From Bradyrhizobium sp. CCGB01 (GTDB lineage Bacteria > Pseudomonadota > Alphaproteobacteria > Rhizobiales > Xanthobacteraceae), in NCBI RefSeq assembly GCF_024199795.1, contig NZ_JANADK010000001.1, forward strand, positions 8,060,001 to 8,124,000: a DNA stretch of 64,000 nucleotides, in the 5' to 3' direction. Under the pieces are notes generated by a model that ran no database searches, was not told the origin of the DNA, and was given only the letters and a program-made list of their open reading frames with translations. How positions within the stretch are numbered: position 1 is the stretch's first letter; every line of letters starts with the position of its first letter. Of this stretch, positions 1-8,632 are shown in pieces. The position numbers and the translations under genes were made by a program.

Positions 1-204
1 GCCGCCAAGGATAGCCGTCCGCCATCAATCGAATTTCGCGCAAGGCGGTCGGGCGCCCACGCGACGACCCCATGAACGGTGCCTCTCTCAATCTCTCTGA
101 GAGCATCTCGTTGAATTTTGCGCGATCAGGCGCTTTCGCGCCTGAATGCCTCTTCATAAACTCCGGCGATTTCGATATCTGATCGTCCGCCGAAAGTACG
201 CTGT
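1..204. repeat. Dispersed repeat, copy 1
   Basis: This stretch is nearly the same as 7401-7593, ending in both copies after a shared CGCCGAAAGTACGCTGT. Copy 1 has several small insertions relative to copy 2, for example doubled CTCT steps near position 90. Neither copy carries an intact reading frame; the minus strand shows only broken frames. It is probably a relic of one gene end copied with an IS. The shared right edge is sharp, as expected for a recombination or insertion boundary. Confidence 0.75.
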
Positions 205-589
205 ATCGTCGATAGCTGGGACTCGATCGACGCGACCTGTCGGTCTTCTGCTTCAGACGACTTTTCTACAATAGATGAAGTACCGCATAAGTGGCTTAGA
301 CTCGCGATTCTAGAATCCGAAACCGTTTTTGGCGAGTCAGATATCCACATGATGTCCCGATCGCACCTTTTTCCAAGGGGCGATATCCCGCCCACCGGCG
401 CATTTCTCCCTCTCGAACTCCTCGCTTAACAAGGTTGCGTGCCGACCCTTGGCATCGTCTGAACGTAGACCGACATGCCCATTCACTCAAAATTCCATTT
501 CAGCTACAAATCCAGCTGCCGCCTCCCCGAACCACTCGCAACATAGTAGATCGCGACGACGCAGGTCGAATTGTTAGATCCGTTCCGCC

Positions 590-815
590 AATGGCTGACC
601 GCTCGGATTTCCGTCTAGCCGCGGAGCTCAGCAGCAGCAACCCAAGTGCCGGTCAAGGCCAAGCTGCGCGATGATCGCGGCCAGCGACGCGATCGAATGA
701 GACCTGGGCGATGGACTTTGTTCATGATCAGCTGGCGACCGGCGGCTAGCTCCGGGTACTCACGATCGATGACACTTTCTCCCGCTTCTCGTCGAGGGAT
801 ACTGCAAATCGCAGG
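590..815 (+). pseudogene. IS3-family transposase (OrfB integrase core) fragment
   Basis: Across shifting frames the plus strand reads ETWAMDFVHDQLATGG followed by LRVLTI and DTFSRFS. This is the start of the DDE integrase core of IS3/IS407-type OrfB proteins. No start, no downstream catalytic Asp/Glu region and no inverted repeats remain, so it is a scar of under 250 bases. An in-frame TAG interrupts it after the GG. Confidence 0.7.
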
Positions 816-921
816 AGTGCGCGAAGAGGATACTATTCAACTACCAATTTTGGGAGTGGCGGCGGATCGTGATTAGGCATGAACTGTTAGCTGTAGGCCT
901 CAAAAGACGTTGGAGGACAAT

Positions 922-1257
922 ATGCGCGCCATCAGCACCGCAACGTCAATCATCTTTCTCGGGATTTCAAACGCCCTCGCTGTCGAACTTCCTATAGAAG
1001 GCAAAACAGTTGACGTACCCGTTTGTGGTGGCTTCGCTAACATACCCTGTAAGGCGAACGAGTGGTGTAATTTTCCTAGCAGCAACCGGTGTGGCATCGG
1101 CGATCAATTCGGTGTCTGTCGCACTCGGCCGCAGCTGTGCCCGCAATACGTAATGCCTGTATGTGGCTGTGATGGCAAGAGCTACAACAATGCATGCGAG
1201 GCAGCTCGTGCTGGCACAGATACTGCCCATGCCGGCAGATGCGGAGCAGGCGGTTAA
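922..1257 (+). CDS. Secreted Kazal-type serine protease inhibitor domain protein
   Basis: The product is about 111 residues. An N-terminal hydrophobic stretch (ISTATSIIFLGISNALA) looks like a Sec signal peptide, with cleavage likely after ALA. The mature part is Cys-rich and ends in a Kazal signature: CPQYVMPVCGCDGKSYNNAC followed by EAARAGT and a final Cys. Kazal domains are compact disulfide-bonded folds that insert a loop into serine proteases; in bacteria they are usually exported. The ATG at 922 is preferred because GGAGG lies six bases upstream; the in-frame TTG at 910 has no such site. An IS3 scar lies upstream and a decayed duplicate gene downstream, so the gene stands alone. Its target is unknown; a host or competitor protease is inference only. 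Confidence 0.8.
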   Translation: MRAISTATSIIFLGISNALAVELPIEGKTVDVPVCGGFANIPCKANEWCNFPSSNRCGIGDQFGVCRTRPQLCPQYVMPVCGCDGKSYNNACEAARAGTDTAHAGRCGAGG

Positions 1258-1414
1258 GTGTGCTCCAACGCCCCTCTGTTGAGGGAAGATCAATGCCAAC
1301 TCTGAGCGGCGGGCATTAGCACCAAGTACACTCTACTCTCGGCTCGTGCATTGAGGTCGGCTGTGTAACCGCGCCCGCGTCTGGTCAGGCCCCCACAGGC
1401 GTTTCAGTTCATTG

Positions 1415-1907
1415 ATCGCCGCATGCAAGAGCAGTACGACCGCGAGGAAGCCGAGGCGATTGCCGCGGCACTTGACCTGACGCCCGATGAGCTAAATGAA
1501 ATCGAGTATGTGATACACGAGATCGCCAACGACGACGGACTGGTTTACGGATACGGCGTAGAGATCAAACAAGGAGCTCCTCAGCACATCCTGACAAGCT
1601 CGCGCGGCTGCCCAGGCACGGCAGCTTTTTGCTGATCCATTTGCGCGGATCCGTCGACGACGAAGGTCACGAGCAAATGGAAATAGAGATGGCGAGAACT
1701 ACCGTTCACAAAGTCAAGCTCTACAACGTTGCTACGGATGAAGTGGTTATCTCTCGCCGCATGGCCACCAACGAGGGCGCAATCAAGATGGGAGGATGGA
1801 CGGTTGAAGGCACGGGCGTTGTAGTTGATCTACCCGACCTAGAGCCCGGAGAGGAATGGACGGCTCGCGACTTCGATCCTGCCGGATATGAGGGTACTCA
1901 AGACTGA
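1415..1907 (+). pseudogene. Frameshifted copy of the 166-aa hypothetical gene at 13057
   Basis: This is a decayed duplicate of the intact gene at 13057-13557. The two are nearly identical over about 480 bases. Here one base is missing near 1592 (CATCCTGAC instead of CATCCTCGAC), which shifts the frame after the residues QHIL; the remainder continues in another frame to a stop at 1907. The N-terminal codons also differ, reading MQEQYDREEAEA instead of the intact start, so the beginning is damaged too. The duplication continues past the gene to about 2097. Confidence 0.85.
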
Positions 1908-2110
1908 ACGTCCGCGCCGGGAGTCCGATGCGGGGTGATCCTTCCCCATGTCGTACTAGACGGTTGCAAACGGACCGCGGGAGAGAGCCGGAATTCGTGG
2001 TTGAAGCTTTCGATGAAGGCATTCTGCATCGGCTTGCTGGGTGCGATGTAATGCCAGCGACGCGGCCCTGATCGACCTATTTCAGGTTGAGGTTGCCAGC
2101 CGTCCGGCGC
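1908..2110 (-). pseudogene. IS3-family OrfB C-terminal scar (repeat of 13558-13749)
   Basis: The minus strand reads WHYIAPSKPMQNAFIESFNH in one frame, typical of the C-terminal half of IS3-family integrase cores (a Q-N-A-F-x-E-S-F-N motif containing the last catalytic Glu). It is duplicated, with many mismatches, at 13558-13749 together with the preceding hypothetical gene. It is therefore part of a duplicated block and not an independent insertion. Confidence 0.7.
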
Positions 2111-2216
2111 GAGCGGCGCTGGTTTGGATGCCAATCAATCCTGGTAAGTACCTTGCGGTCCTCCCTCAGGATACAATCTGATGGCGTAACAATGGCCGCA
2201 GCGTGGGGTAAGAGAA

Positions 2217-3037
2217 ATGATCGATAGACATAGACGCATGCTTTGGTTCTGTCTCGGTCTCTGTATCTGCCTTGGTGTATGGTTGATTTTGCTGGGTGGG
2301 CTGGCTGGCAAGAGCGATGGTGTTCGTACGGAAGGCAACGCCCTTGTCGACAAAGTCAAATCAACATGGCGAGCGCAGGATGGTGAGACGGGTTCACTAA
2401 GGTCTCAAAGGTGGCACACTTCATCCCTCGGGGATGGGAGGTTGGTCAAAAGACCGACTCGGGAGAGCCAGTTATCTTTTCGTGGGCCAGGCACCGGGCC
2501 GATAAGACAAACGAAGAATATACAGTCACCTGGGAGATGGCGCCCGATGGCACAATGAAAATTGTGACGCCCTATGCAAAACCGATGGAACTAGGCTGGC
2601 AGGCGTTCGCAGTCTCGCTGATCGCCGACGAAGTAACAAACGATGAAAACGGCGTGAACCGTCGCTTTCTGCATAATCCGGCAAACTTCAACTTCGTAAC
2701 CACAGCGCAGGGTAAGCTGGGGACTCTTCTGCGGCGAGGCCGCTGCACGATCGGCGAACCGGTTCAAGTGCACTGCTCGCCAAAGGTAGACGAACAACAG
2801 ACTTCGGAGGGCGACTTGTGGCGTGTTCAGCTTTCGGTCGATTGCAATGTTCCTGGGCCTAGTTATTTCAGCCGTGACGGAGTCATCATTTTCGAGAAGC
2901 ACGAAGGGCACGATTGGGAGCCGCAATCATTCTTTGCCAAGCTTATCGCTACTTATGCCACCGGCCCTTGGTTCGACCTTGCAGGCCCGAAAGATCAGGA
3001 AGCGTTCGAGGCGGACCGGAAGGTCCTATCAAAATGA
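2217..3037 (+). pseudogene. Membrane-anchored hypothetical protein, frameshifted
   Basis: An N-terminal frame (2217 to about 2395) encodes MIDRHRRM followed by one strong membrane segment (WFCLGLCICLGVWLILLGG). The downstream part (about 2400 to 3037) continues in a different frame as a 208-residue region with VAHFIPRGWEVGQKT at its start. Each half alone looks like genuine coding sequence, so a single indel near 2395-2410 most simply explains the split. The fused product would be about 270 residues: an inner-membrane anchor with a soluble, Trp- and Asp-rich domain. I do not recognise the family. Sequencing error is an alternative to real decay. Confidence 0.55.
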
Positions 3038-3069
3038 CGGGCGCTTGCGCCGTCGATAGTTCGACGGTC

Positions 3070-3530
3070 GACGATGATAAAGTCGCAGCTTCGCTGGTTA
3101 ATGGTAAGCGCTCAGCCGGGACCCCATTGAGGCTGGCTTGACGTTTTGCGGAATCGCCACGGCATGAGGTCTTCGATCCTGCTATGGGGATAGCCGTCGA
3201 TGATCGCCTCGAGTGTTTCGGCGATGTAGGCAGCCGGGTTGACGCAGTTGAGCTTGCGGTAGCGATGATCGACGCCAGCAAGGCCCAGTTTTCTGCCCCG
3301 ATTTCGTGGCCCGCGAAGAGCGCATTTTTCTGATTAGGCAGGCCGGCCGGTGGCGTTCTCGACCGGGTTGGTGTCGGTCGAGCTCGAGGCGCCCGTCTTC
3401 AAGGAAGCGGGTGAGCCCCTGCCAGTGATTCAGCGCATAGCGGATGTCCTCGGCGAGCGTTGAGCCGCTGGAGATCATCGATAGCTGCTTCTCGAACCAC
3501 ATTTTCAAAGCTGCGACGAGCCCCCCCCAA
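3070..3530 (-). pseudogene. IS66-family TnpC transposase, 3' fragment
   Basis: Read across frames, the minus strand gives EKQLSMISSGSTLAEDIRYA, then LNHWQGLTRFLEDGRLELD, LIRKMRSS/RATKSG-type remnants of the ALFAGHEIGAENWA motif, and an end matching MPWRFRKTSSQPQWGPG-type IS66 C-termini. Only the C-terminal fifth of the transposase is left, with at least two frameshifts. The 5' edge meets a C8 tract at 3521-3528. Confidence 0.75.
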
Positions 3531-3539
3531 CGAATGCTC

Positions 3540-3729
3540 CTTTTCGCGCGGCGAGCCCGATGCCCATGTCAAGCAAGCCATCGATTACGCCGCCAACAAG
3601 GGAATCGAGTGGGTAGTGCTCACAAGCGGTGCTCATTGGAGAATCTACAAAGTTCACTTCGGCCACGCGCTCGAACGCATCGCGGCGATCGAAAAGCATC
3701 TCGGGATCCGCAACAAGCTGGCTGCCTAA
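3540..3729 (+). pseudogene. Type I restriction R-subunit-like fragment
   Basis: The frame reads KQAIDYAANKGIEWVVLTSG then AHWRIYKV, a motif common in the N-terminal nuclease domain of HsdR-like and related restriction proteins. It then joins FGHALERIAAIEKHLG, a phrase repeated at 20860 and 23240. It is a short chimeric scrap between an IS66 scar and a small conserved gene. No start codon of its own can be supported. Confidence 0.45.
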
Positions 3730-3840
3730 TCCCGGCTTCGTTGTTAGGTTAAGATACAGTTCCTCCTCAGGCATAATCCCGGGTCTGCGACTCGTAAACA
3801 GCATCCGTATGATCGGGGCATGCTTCCAACAGGTCATGAA
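3655..3840. repeat. Mosaic dispersed repeat, copy A
   Basis: The stretch from the LERIAAIEKHLG coding segment through AAGCTGGCTGCCTAAT and CTCAGGCATAATC recurs at about 20860-21010 and, for its second half, at about 29037-29160. Copies C (23240) and D (29037) carry only one half each, so the units are mosaics. Here it leads into the conserved small gene at 3820. Confidence 0.7.
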
Positions 3841-4035
3841 GTCTCAACCGAGCGCCTCGAAGAGTTCAGAGCGATTTGCAAAGAAGCGTACGGAGAAGAG
3901 ATCACCCGGCCCGAGGCAGCTGAAATGACCCGCCGACTCCTCGCGCTCTATCAACTCCTCGCCCGACCTTTGCATACCGACGAAGGGGAGCCGGCCTCTC
4001 CATTGCTTCCGTGTCCCGAGTCAGCACAGTCCTGA
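3820..4035 (+). CDS. Conserved small hypothetical protein, paralogue of 29129
   Basis: A 71-residue acidic helical protein (MLPTGHEVSTERLEEFRAIC at the start; a central EEITRPEAAEMTRRL). It is about 85-90% identical to the product at 29129-29356, and the upstream DNA is also shared. Two closely similar intact copies amid so many broken genes suggest the reading frame is real and maintained. I recall proteins of this look as common in rhizobial symbiosis islands, but no function is known to me. The fold is probably two or three helices, with no membrane segment and no Cys pairs. Confidence 0.6.
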   Translation: MLPTGHEVSTERLEEFRAICKEAYGEEITRPEAAEMTRRLLALYQLLARPLHTDEGEPASPLLPCPESAQS

Positions 4036-5640
4036 TGCAATCACAGAAGAACTTGTCATGGAGGGTCTCCGATACGAACGCTGCGTCGCCGCCACATGGC
4101 ACGCGCACTCATCGCTTTGTTGCGATTAGGGTTGAGCTTGCGGGGTCGTTGCGACCAACCGACTCGGCGTGGCCATGCTTGTGCTCGCCCGCCCAGGCGC
4201 CATCGGCATCGTGACTCCCCCCTTGTGGATTGGAAGGAACGTGGGTCGCGGGAGGCCTACATCGCTGGGCCCCGAGACGCCGTGGCCCACACTGGTAATC
4301 GGCGTGCCACGCTTTGCGAGCCGCGCGTCGAGCAAAACTAGTCTCTTCGTGGCGCGATGTGAAATCGCCGTCCCTCTGTGTCGGCTTACCGCCAAAACGT
4401 CTTAAGTCGGACGCGTATGAACCCAACAACATAGCCCGTCTTGCACGAGACCGCCGCCCACTCATGACGTCGCAAGCATAAGACCGAATTGTCCGCTTCT
4501 GCCGATGACGAGTTGAGGATGCTCGCCCTACATTGCGCATCCGAGGGCTGCTCGGGTGCTCTAAGTCGATCTTCATCACAGGAGGACGAGCCACCTCATC
4601 GGCAGAAGCGGCGCGGGGCAGCCGGAAGGAAAAAGCGCTAGGCGCAACGGCTGCAGGCGAGCGTGAGAGGCGCGTGCGCGACTGATCCAGGCGAAATGGC
4701 AGAAGGTTACTACGTTGTTCAAGATGGCTTTCTCGCCCTCGCCAAAGAAAAGGGCGCGGCCGTCGAGCGCTTTGAGCCTGTCGCTATGACGGCGGACACC
4801 AACTGGCACCTTACTGCTTCCCTTATCCGGGGGCGCTAGAACGGCGGCGACTTCAATCGTCGGCGCGAATATCGAGAGCGACGTGTCGCCTAGCTGCTAG
4901 CCAGTCTCCTCTCTTTCGTTGGAGTCCAAGTCTGGTTGGGCATCGTATCGGACGACGATCCACTGACAAGAAAGGGGCGATCGATTTGGCGCGTCGGTAG
5001 GCTCCAGGATGACGATGAGATTGCCGTCGTTGTCGCTCGCGGCAACATCGGCGCGTGTAGGCGAATGTCCCGAAACTCGGCGTAGGCACGTTTATTGTCG
5101 CAGCGCGCGGACGTTCCAGTTCCATCTTCGCCATGTGCGGGGCTGCCGATAAAATTCAACAAGGGTTTGGTCATGAGATGATCGCTCCGGTCTCTCCGCG
5201 TGGCGGAGGTTACCCTAAATGAAGTAGCAGGGAAGAATTCGACGACGCGACGTATTCCTGAAGACGCGCGATCGACCGCTTGGCGCCCATAGGAGCGAGC
5301 TTCAAGCATACGCGCCGGGCTTTTGTGTCGATGTGCGCGGCTCACGATTCGGTCGACGGCCGCGGGCGATCGACGCCGGTTGGCGCGGCATCTCGTCCGT
5401 GAGAAGATTTTCTTCGCATGATGGGGCCAGAACTCCGTCATCGCAATATGCTTGCCAGCGTTGCGACCAGAGAAGACGCAAACAGTCTGGCCAGGTGGGC
5501 GTCGCCTTGAGCCCGTCGATGCCTCGGCGACGCCGCTTTGGGTACTTTGCCTCGGCAGAAGGCGCGTCACTTGTACCGAACTCCGATGTGCGCAGCGAGC
5601 GCAGCGGCACGCGACAGCCACCTCTTCGGTTGAGGCAACT
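4036..5640. other. No supportable gene (1.6 kb)
   Basis: Open frames exist on both strands (for example minus 4109-4594 and 4890-5621) but they are Arg/Pro/Ser-rich, overlap each other and show no domain, signal peptide or ribosome site. I read them as chance frames in GC-rich decayed DNA. No inverted repeats or transposase motifs were recognised. Confidence 0.5.
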
Positions 5641-6093
5641 TTACGTGCTTGCCGCTGATTCCAGGGCTACCTTAAGGTCAGAGAGGGCCACAAGTTGCCA
5701 CTGCTGATTGTCTCCGCCGTGTTTCGGAAACAGCTGAATCGTGTTGCCCTCTTTCTTCACACCCCCATGGTTGTCGATACAGAACCGCTCGTTTAGCGCA
5801 GCGAGAATGAGGCCTGTGTTGCCGGAAAATTCCCAATGTTGGGTGGCGTCTGAAGCGTTGTAGAATTTGAGCAAGAGTGGAATTTCCTGTGCAATTTTGC
5901 CGTCCTTGGGCGCCACTGCAAGTTGTCCTCCCGAATTCAACCTGATGGCGCCATTGTCAAAGTTGATGTCCCAAAGGATATGTTTGAGGCTGGAGGTCAC
6001 CTTGCGGAGTACAACTCTGGCATTTTCATGCTTCTCCTCCACTCCGAGCACGAAGTTTGGGTCGCTCGCGTACTTGATTAGAAAGCTCGACAT
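5641..6093 (-). CDS. Ricin-type beta-trefoil lectin domain protein
   Basis: A 150-residue protein with the three-fold repeat of the RICIN (beta-trefoil) fold. The QxW-type hallmarks are visible as HILWDI near residue 38, TQHWEF near residue 87 and QQWQLV near residue 130, about 45 residues apart as expected for alpha, beta and gamma lobes. Such domains bind sugars. There is no signal peptide and no catalytic domain, so it is a lectin-only protein, cytosolic or exported by a leaderless route. An AGGAG site lies six bases before the ATG at 6093. A palindromic CTTTTCGAAAAG element lies 170 bases upstream. The gene is complete although everything around it is scar DNA. Confidence 0.75.
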   Translation of the reverse strand: MSSFLIKYASDPNFVLGVEEKHENARVVLRKVTSSLKHILWDINFDNGAIRLNSGGQLAVAPKDGKIAQEIPLLLKFYNASDATQHWEFSGNTGLILAALNERFCIDNHGGVKKEGNTIQLFPKHGGDNQQWQLVALSDLKVALESAAST

Positions 6094-6261
6094 CTTTCGC
6101 TCCTTTCGCGCTAAAGTGAGGCCAATCGCGCCTTAGTCGTGAAGCGAGTTCAGGCCATTTGAGCCTCACCGTATTCGCAGCAATAAGCGTGCCAACAGAA
6201 AACTAATCAAGCTGCTGGTTGAAAAAGCGCTACACTGTCCGTCGTCAGATAATTTGAGACT

Positions 6262-6283
6262 GATCAGGCTTTTCGAAAAGGGA
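6262..6283. promoter_or_regulatory. tts-box-like palindrome (weak)
   Basis: The stretch TCAGGCTTTTCGAAAAGG partly resembles the rhizobial tts box, which I recall as TCAGCTTnTCGAAAGCT, the TtsI site controlling type III secretion genes. It has an extra G after TCAG and the right half diverges after TCGAAA. It lies upstream of the lectin gene (minus) and of an IS3 scar (plus). The match is partial and could be chance. Confidence 0.22.
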
Positions 6284-6302
6284 GGCTCTCGCTCATCAGG
6301 GG

Positions 6303-7160
6303 TTAGAGTTTAAGCTGCTCGCAATTGTGCAAGCGCCGGTTTGCGATAGTGACAAGCTTGATGCGCTTGCGTTCTGCAAGGATCGCTTCGGCCCTACTCG
6401 AAGTAGACATCGGTAGGTGTGAGGTTGTCGATGCTCTCATGATAGCGGACATGATTGTAGTGCTCGACGAAGGCACGTACCTGCCGATCGAGATCGCCAG
6501 GCAGGTGGTGCCGGTGCGCGACGGTGATATGGTCAAGGCCGGAGGCCGCGAGTACTTGGTCGAGCGTGGCCGTGACGTCGGAGGCGCACATCGTGGGACC
6601 AAGCCTCCAGGCCACGATGTAGCGCGAGAAGTCATCGACGGTCGACAGGTAGTACCAGCCCAGCCGGTGATCTTGAGGTAGGTAGAGTCGGTCTGCCGGA
6701 GCTGGTTGATGGCGGTGGTCTGTCCTTGAACTCGTTCGCTGCCTTGATCACCATATAAGCCGGGCAGGTGATGAGGTCATGCGCCTTCAACACTAAAGCA
6801 ATGATCTGGCCCCGCACATCGTCGGGGATGCGATTCCAGACCCGGTCGGGCCGGGACCGATGATCGGCCAGCGCTTCAATGCCGCTCACGGTAGCGATCA
6901 CACCAGCGATAAAACGTGGCGCGTGTGGGATCCCGAGATTGTCCAGCGCGCTGACGCCGCGTATTGCCGTGGGTGTAGGAGAGCGATGCCATGGCTTGGC
7001 GACGAAACACGAATTGCCCAGAGCTGCGTTGTATTGACCCGGCCCGGCGTCCGCCCACAGCAGTTTCGTTCTCGCCTGGCCCGGCGAACAGCCTCTGATG
7101 CCCCTGGAATTACATCGTGCAGTTGAAGACATGGACATATGGAGCGCAAGCAGCGACAAC
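6303..7160 (-). pseudogene. IS3-family transposase, internally deleted
   Basis: The minus strand reads GWYY then STVDDF near 6650, AWRLGPTMCASDVTATLDQV, and after an internal deletion RAFVEHYNHVRYHESIDNL followed by TPTDVYFE and ERKRIKL. These are the integrase core and C-terminus of a common rhizobial IS3-type transposase. The catalytic middle is missing (the VAHR to HHLPGDL junction) and several frames are used. A related fragment is at 9970-10135. Confidence 0.75.
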
Positions 7161-7400
7161 TATTCGTTCGTGATCAGCTTCCAGAGCCCCACTGGTCCAG
7201 GCTTTTTTGGAAGGTTGGGCTACGTCGCGTCGTGGCGTCGACCCGAGCCGTGGCGCGATCAGGGTTCTAGGCTCGCCCCTCCAAAGCTTCGCTGAGGCCG
7301 AGGACGCCTGTAACACCATGCTGACTTACCTCAAGGACGAAACGGATTCCGTTCTTCCTGGAAAACGTGAGCCTCCCTAAATGCCGCAATCGCTCCTCGT

Positions 7401-7593
7401 GCGGCCAAGGATAGCGTCCGCCATCAATCGAATCTCGCAAGGCGGTCGGGCGCCCATGCGACGACCCACGAGCCGTGCCTCTCAATCTCGGAGCATCTCG
7501 TTGAATTTTGCGCGACCAGGTGCTTTCGCGCTGAATGCCTCTTCGTAAACTCCGGCGATTTCGATATCTGATCGTCCGCCGAAAGTACGCTGT
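7401..7593. repeat. Dispersed repeat, copy 2 (see 1-204)
   Basis: Near-identical to 1-204 with short deletions. Its left edge lies beside an uncharacterised stretch after the IS3 scar; its right edge is about 190 bases before the IS427-type element. The two copies are 7.4 kb apart in direct orientation. Confidence 0.75.
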
Positions 7594-7782
7594 TGATTGT
7601 GCGTGCGTGTCGCGTTCTGCGTCGCCTCGTCCGGCCGTATTTTGCAATCTAGCTACAGGCGCCGGAATATTCCCCAGCCCCTCTAAAGCGGGCGCCGACG
7701 ACAAACCTCTCTGCCTTCAAAGCTGTCATTCGCTTGCCCTGACCAGATTGGGTCTGCCATTATGATGGCATGATGATCCCAT

Positions 7783-8632
7783 CTAGGGTCAAAACCCAAT
7801 CAGCGGGTTGAGCACGTTCGGTTTTCCTGATTCACAGAGGGTGTGGATCTCGGGAGGCGACGTATGGCGTTGTTCTGGTTGTCGGATGCGGCGTGGGCGG
7901 CGATCGAGCCGCATCTGCCGAAGAACCAGCCCGGCGCGCGGCGCGTCGATGGCCGACGCGTGATCTCCGGCATCCTGCACGTGCTCAAGGTCGGTTGCCG
8001 CTGGTGCGATTTCCCGGCCGACTACGGACCTTCGACAACGATTTACAATCGGCTCAACCGCTGGTCGCGCCGAGGCTTCTGGCTCAAGCTGCTCGACGCG
8101 CTGGTGGAGGCAGGGGCGGTCACGAAGAGCACCGCCATCGACAGCACCTACATCAAGGCGCAACGCGCGGCGTTCGGAGCAAAGGGGGGCGTGCGGCCCA
8201 GGCGATCGGTCGCTCGCGCGGCGGCTGGACGACCAAGGTCCACGCGCTCACTGACGTCATTGGCCGTCCCTATGCCCTGATGCTGACACCCGGCAATGTC
8301 AGCGACATGAAGGCCGCTGCCGCGCTTCTCGAACGGGCCGGGCCGATGCGATACCTGCTGGGTGACAAAGGCTATGACGCCGACCGGTTACGCCGCCTCG
8401 CCCGCCAAGCAGGCGCCACGCCCGTCATACCCGGCCGCCGCAACCGCCGGCGCACCATCCGATATGACAAGCAGCGCTACCGGGGCCGCCACTTGATCGA
8501 GAACGCCTTCTGCCGCCTCAAGGACTTCCGGCGCGTCCATACCCGCTACGACAAGCTCGCCGCCAATTTCCTGTCCGCCGTGGCGCTCGCAACCGCCGTC
8601 GCCTTCTGGCTCTGATCGAGTCTCAGCCCTAG
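7783..8632 (+). mobile_element. IS5-family (IS427-like) insertion sequence, near complete
   Basis: An 850-base unit with CTAGGG at the left tip and CCCTAG at the right tip. The imperfect terminal repeats read CTAGGGTCAAAACC at the left and, on the opposite strand, CTAGGGCTGAGACT at the right. It encodes two overlapping frames typical of the IS427 group. It is the only element in the window with both ends and a full-length transposase. Confidence 0.75.
7864..8615 (+). CDS. IS5-family transposase, orfAB by -1 frameshift
   Basis: orfA starts at ATG 7864 and runs to 8280; orfB continues in the -1 frame to 8615. The frames cross at an AAAGGGGGG run (8181-8189), a plausible slippage site, so that GAKG of orfA joins GGRAAQAIGRSRGGWTTKVH of orfB. 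The fused product is about 250 residues. It shows the IS5 N-terminal motif (WAAIEPHLP, VGCRWCDFP), the first catalytic Asp region (AIDSTYIKA), LLGDKGYDAD with the second Asp, and the C-terminal ENAFCRLKDFRRVHTRYDK with the catalytic Glu. A programmed frameshift is usual in this IS group; whether it works here is inference. Confidence 0.8.

Noticed and set aside
4109..5621. Long minus-strand open frames (161 and 243 codons)
   Set aside because: They overlap other frames, are Arg/Ser/Pro-rich, and lack ribosome sites or domains; typical of chance frames in GC-rich DNA.
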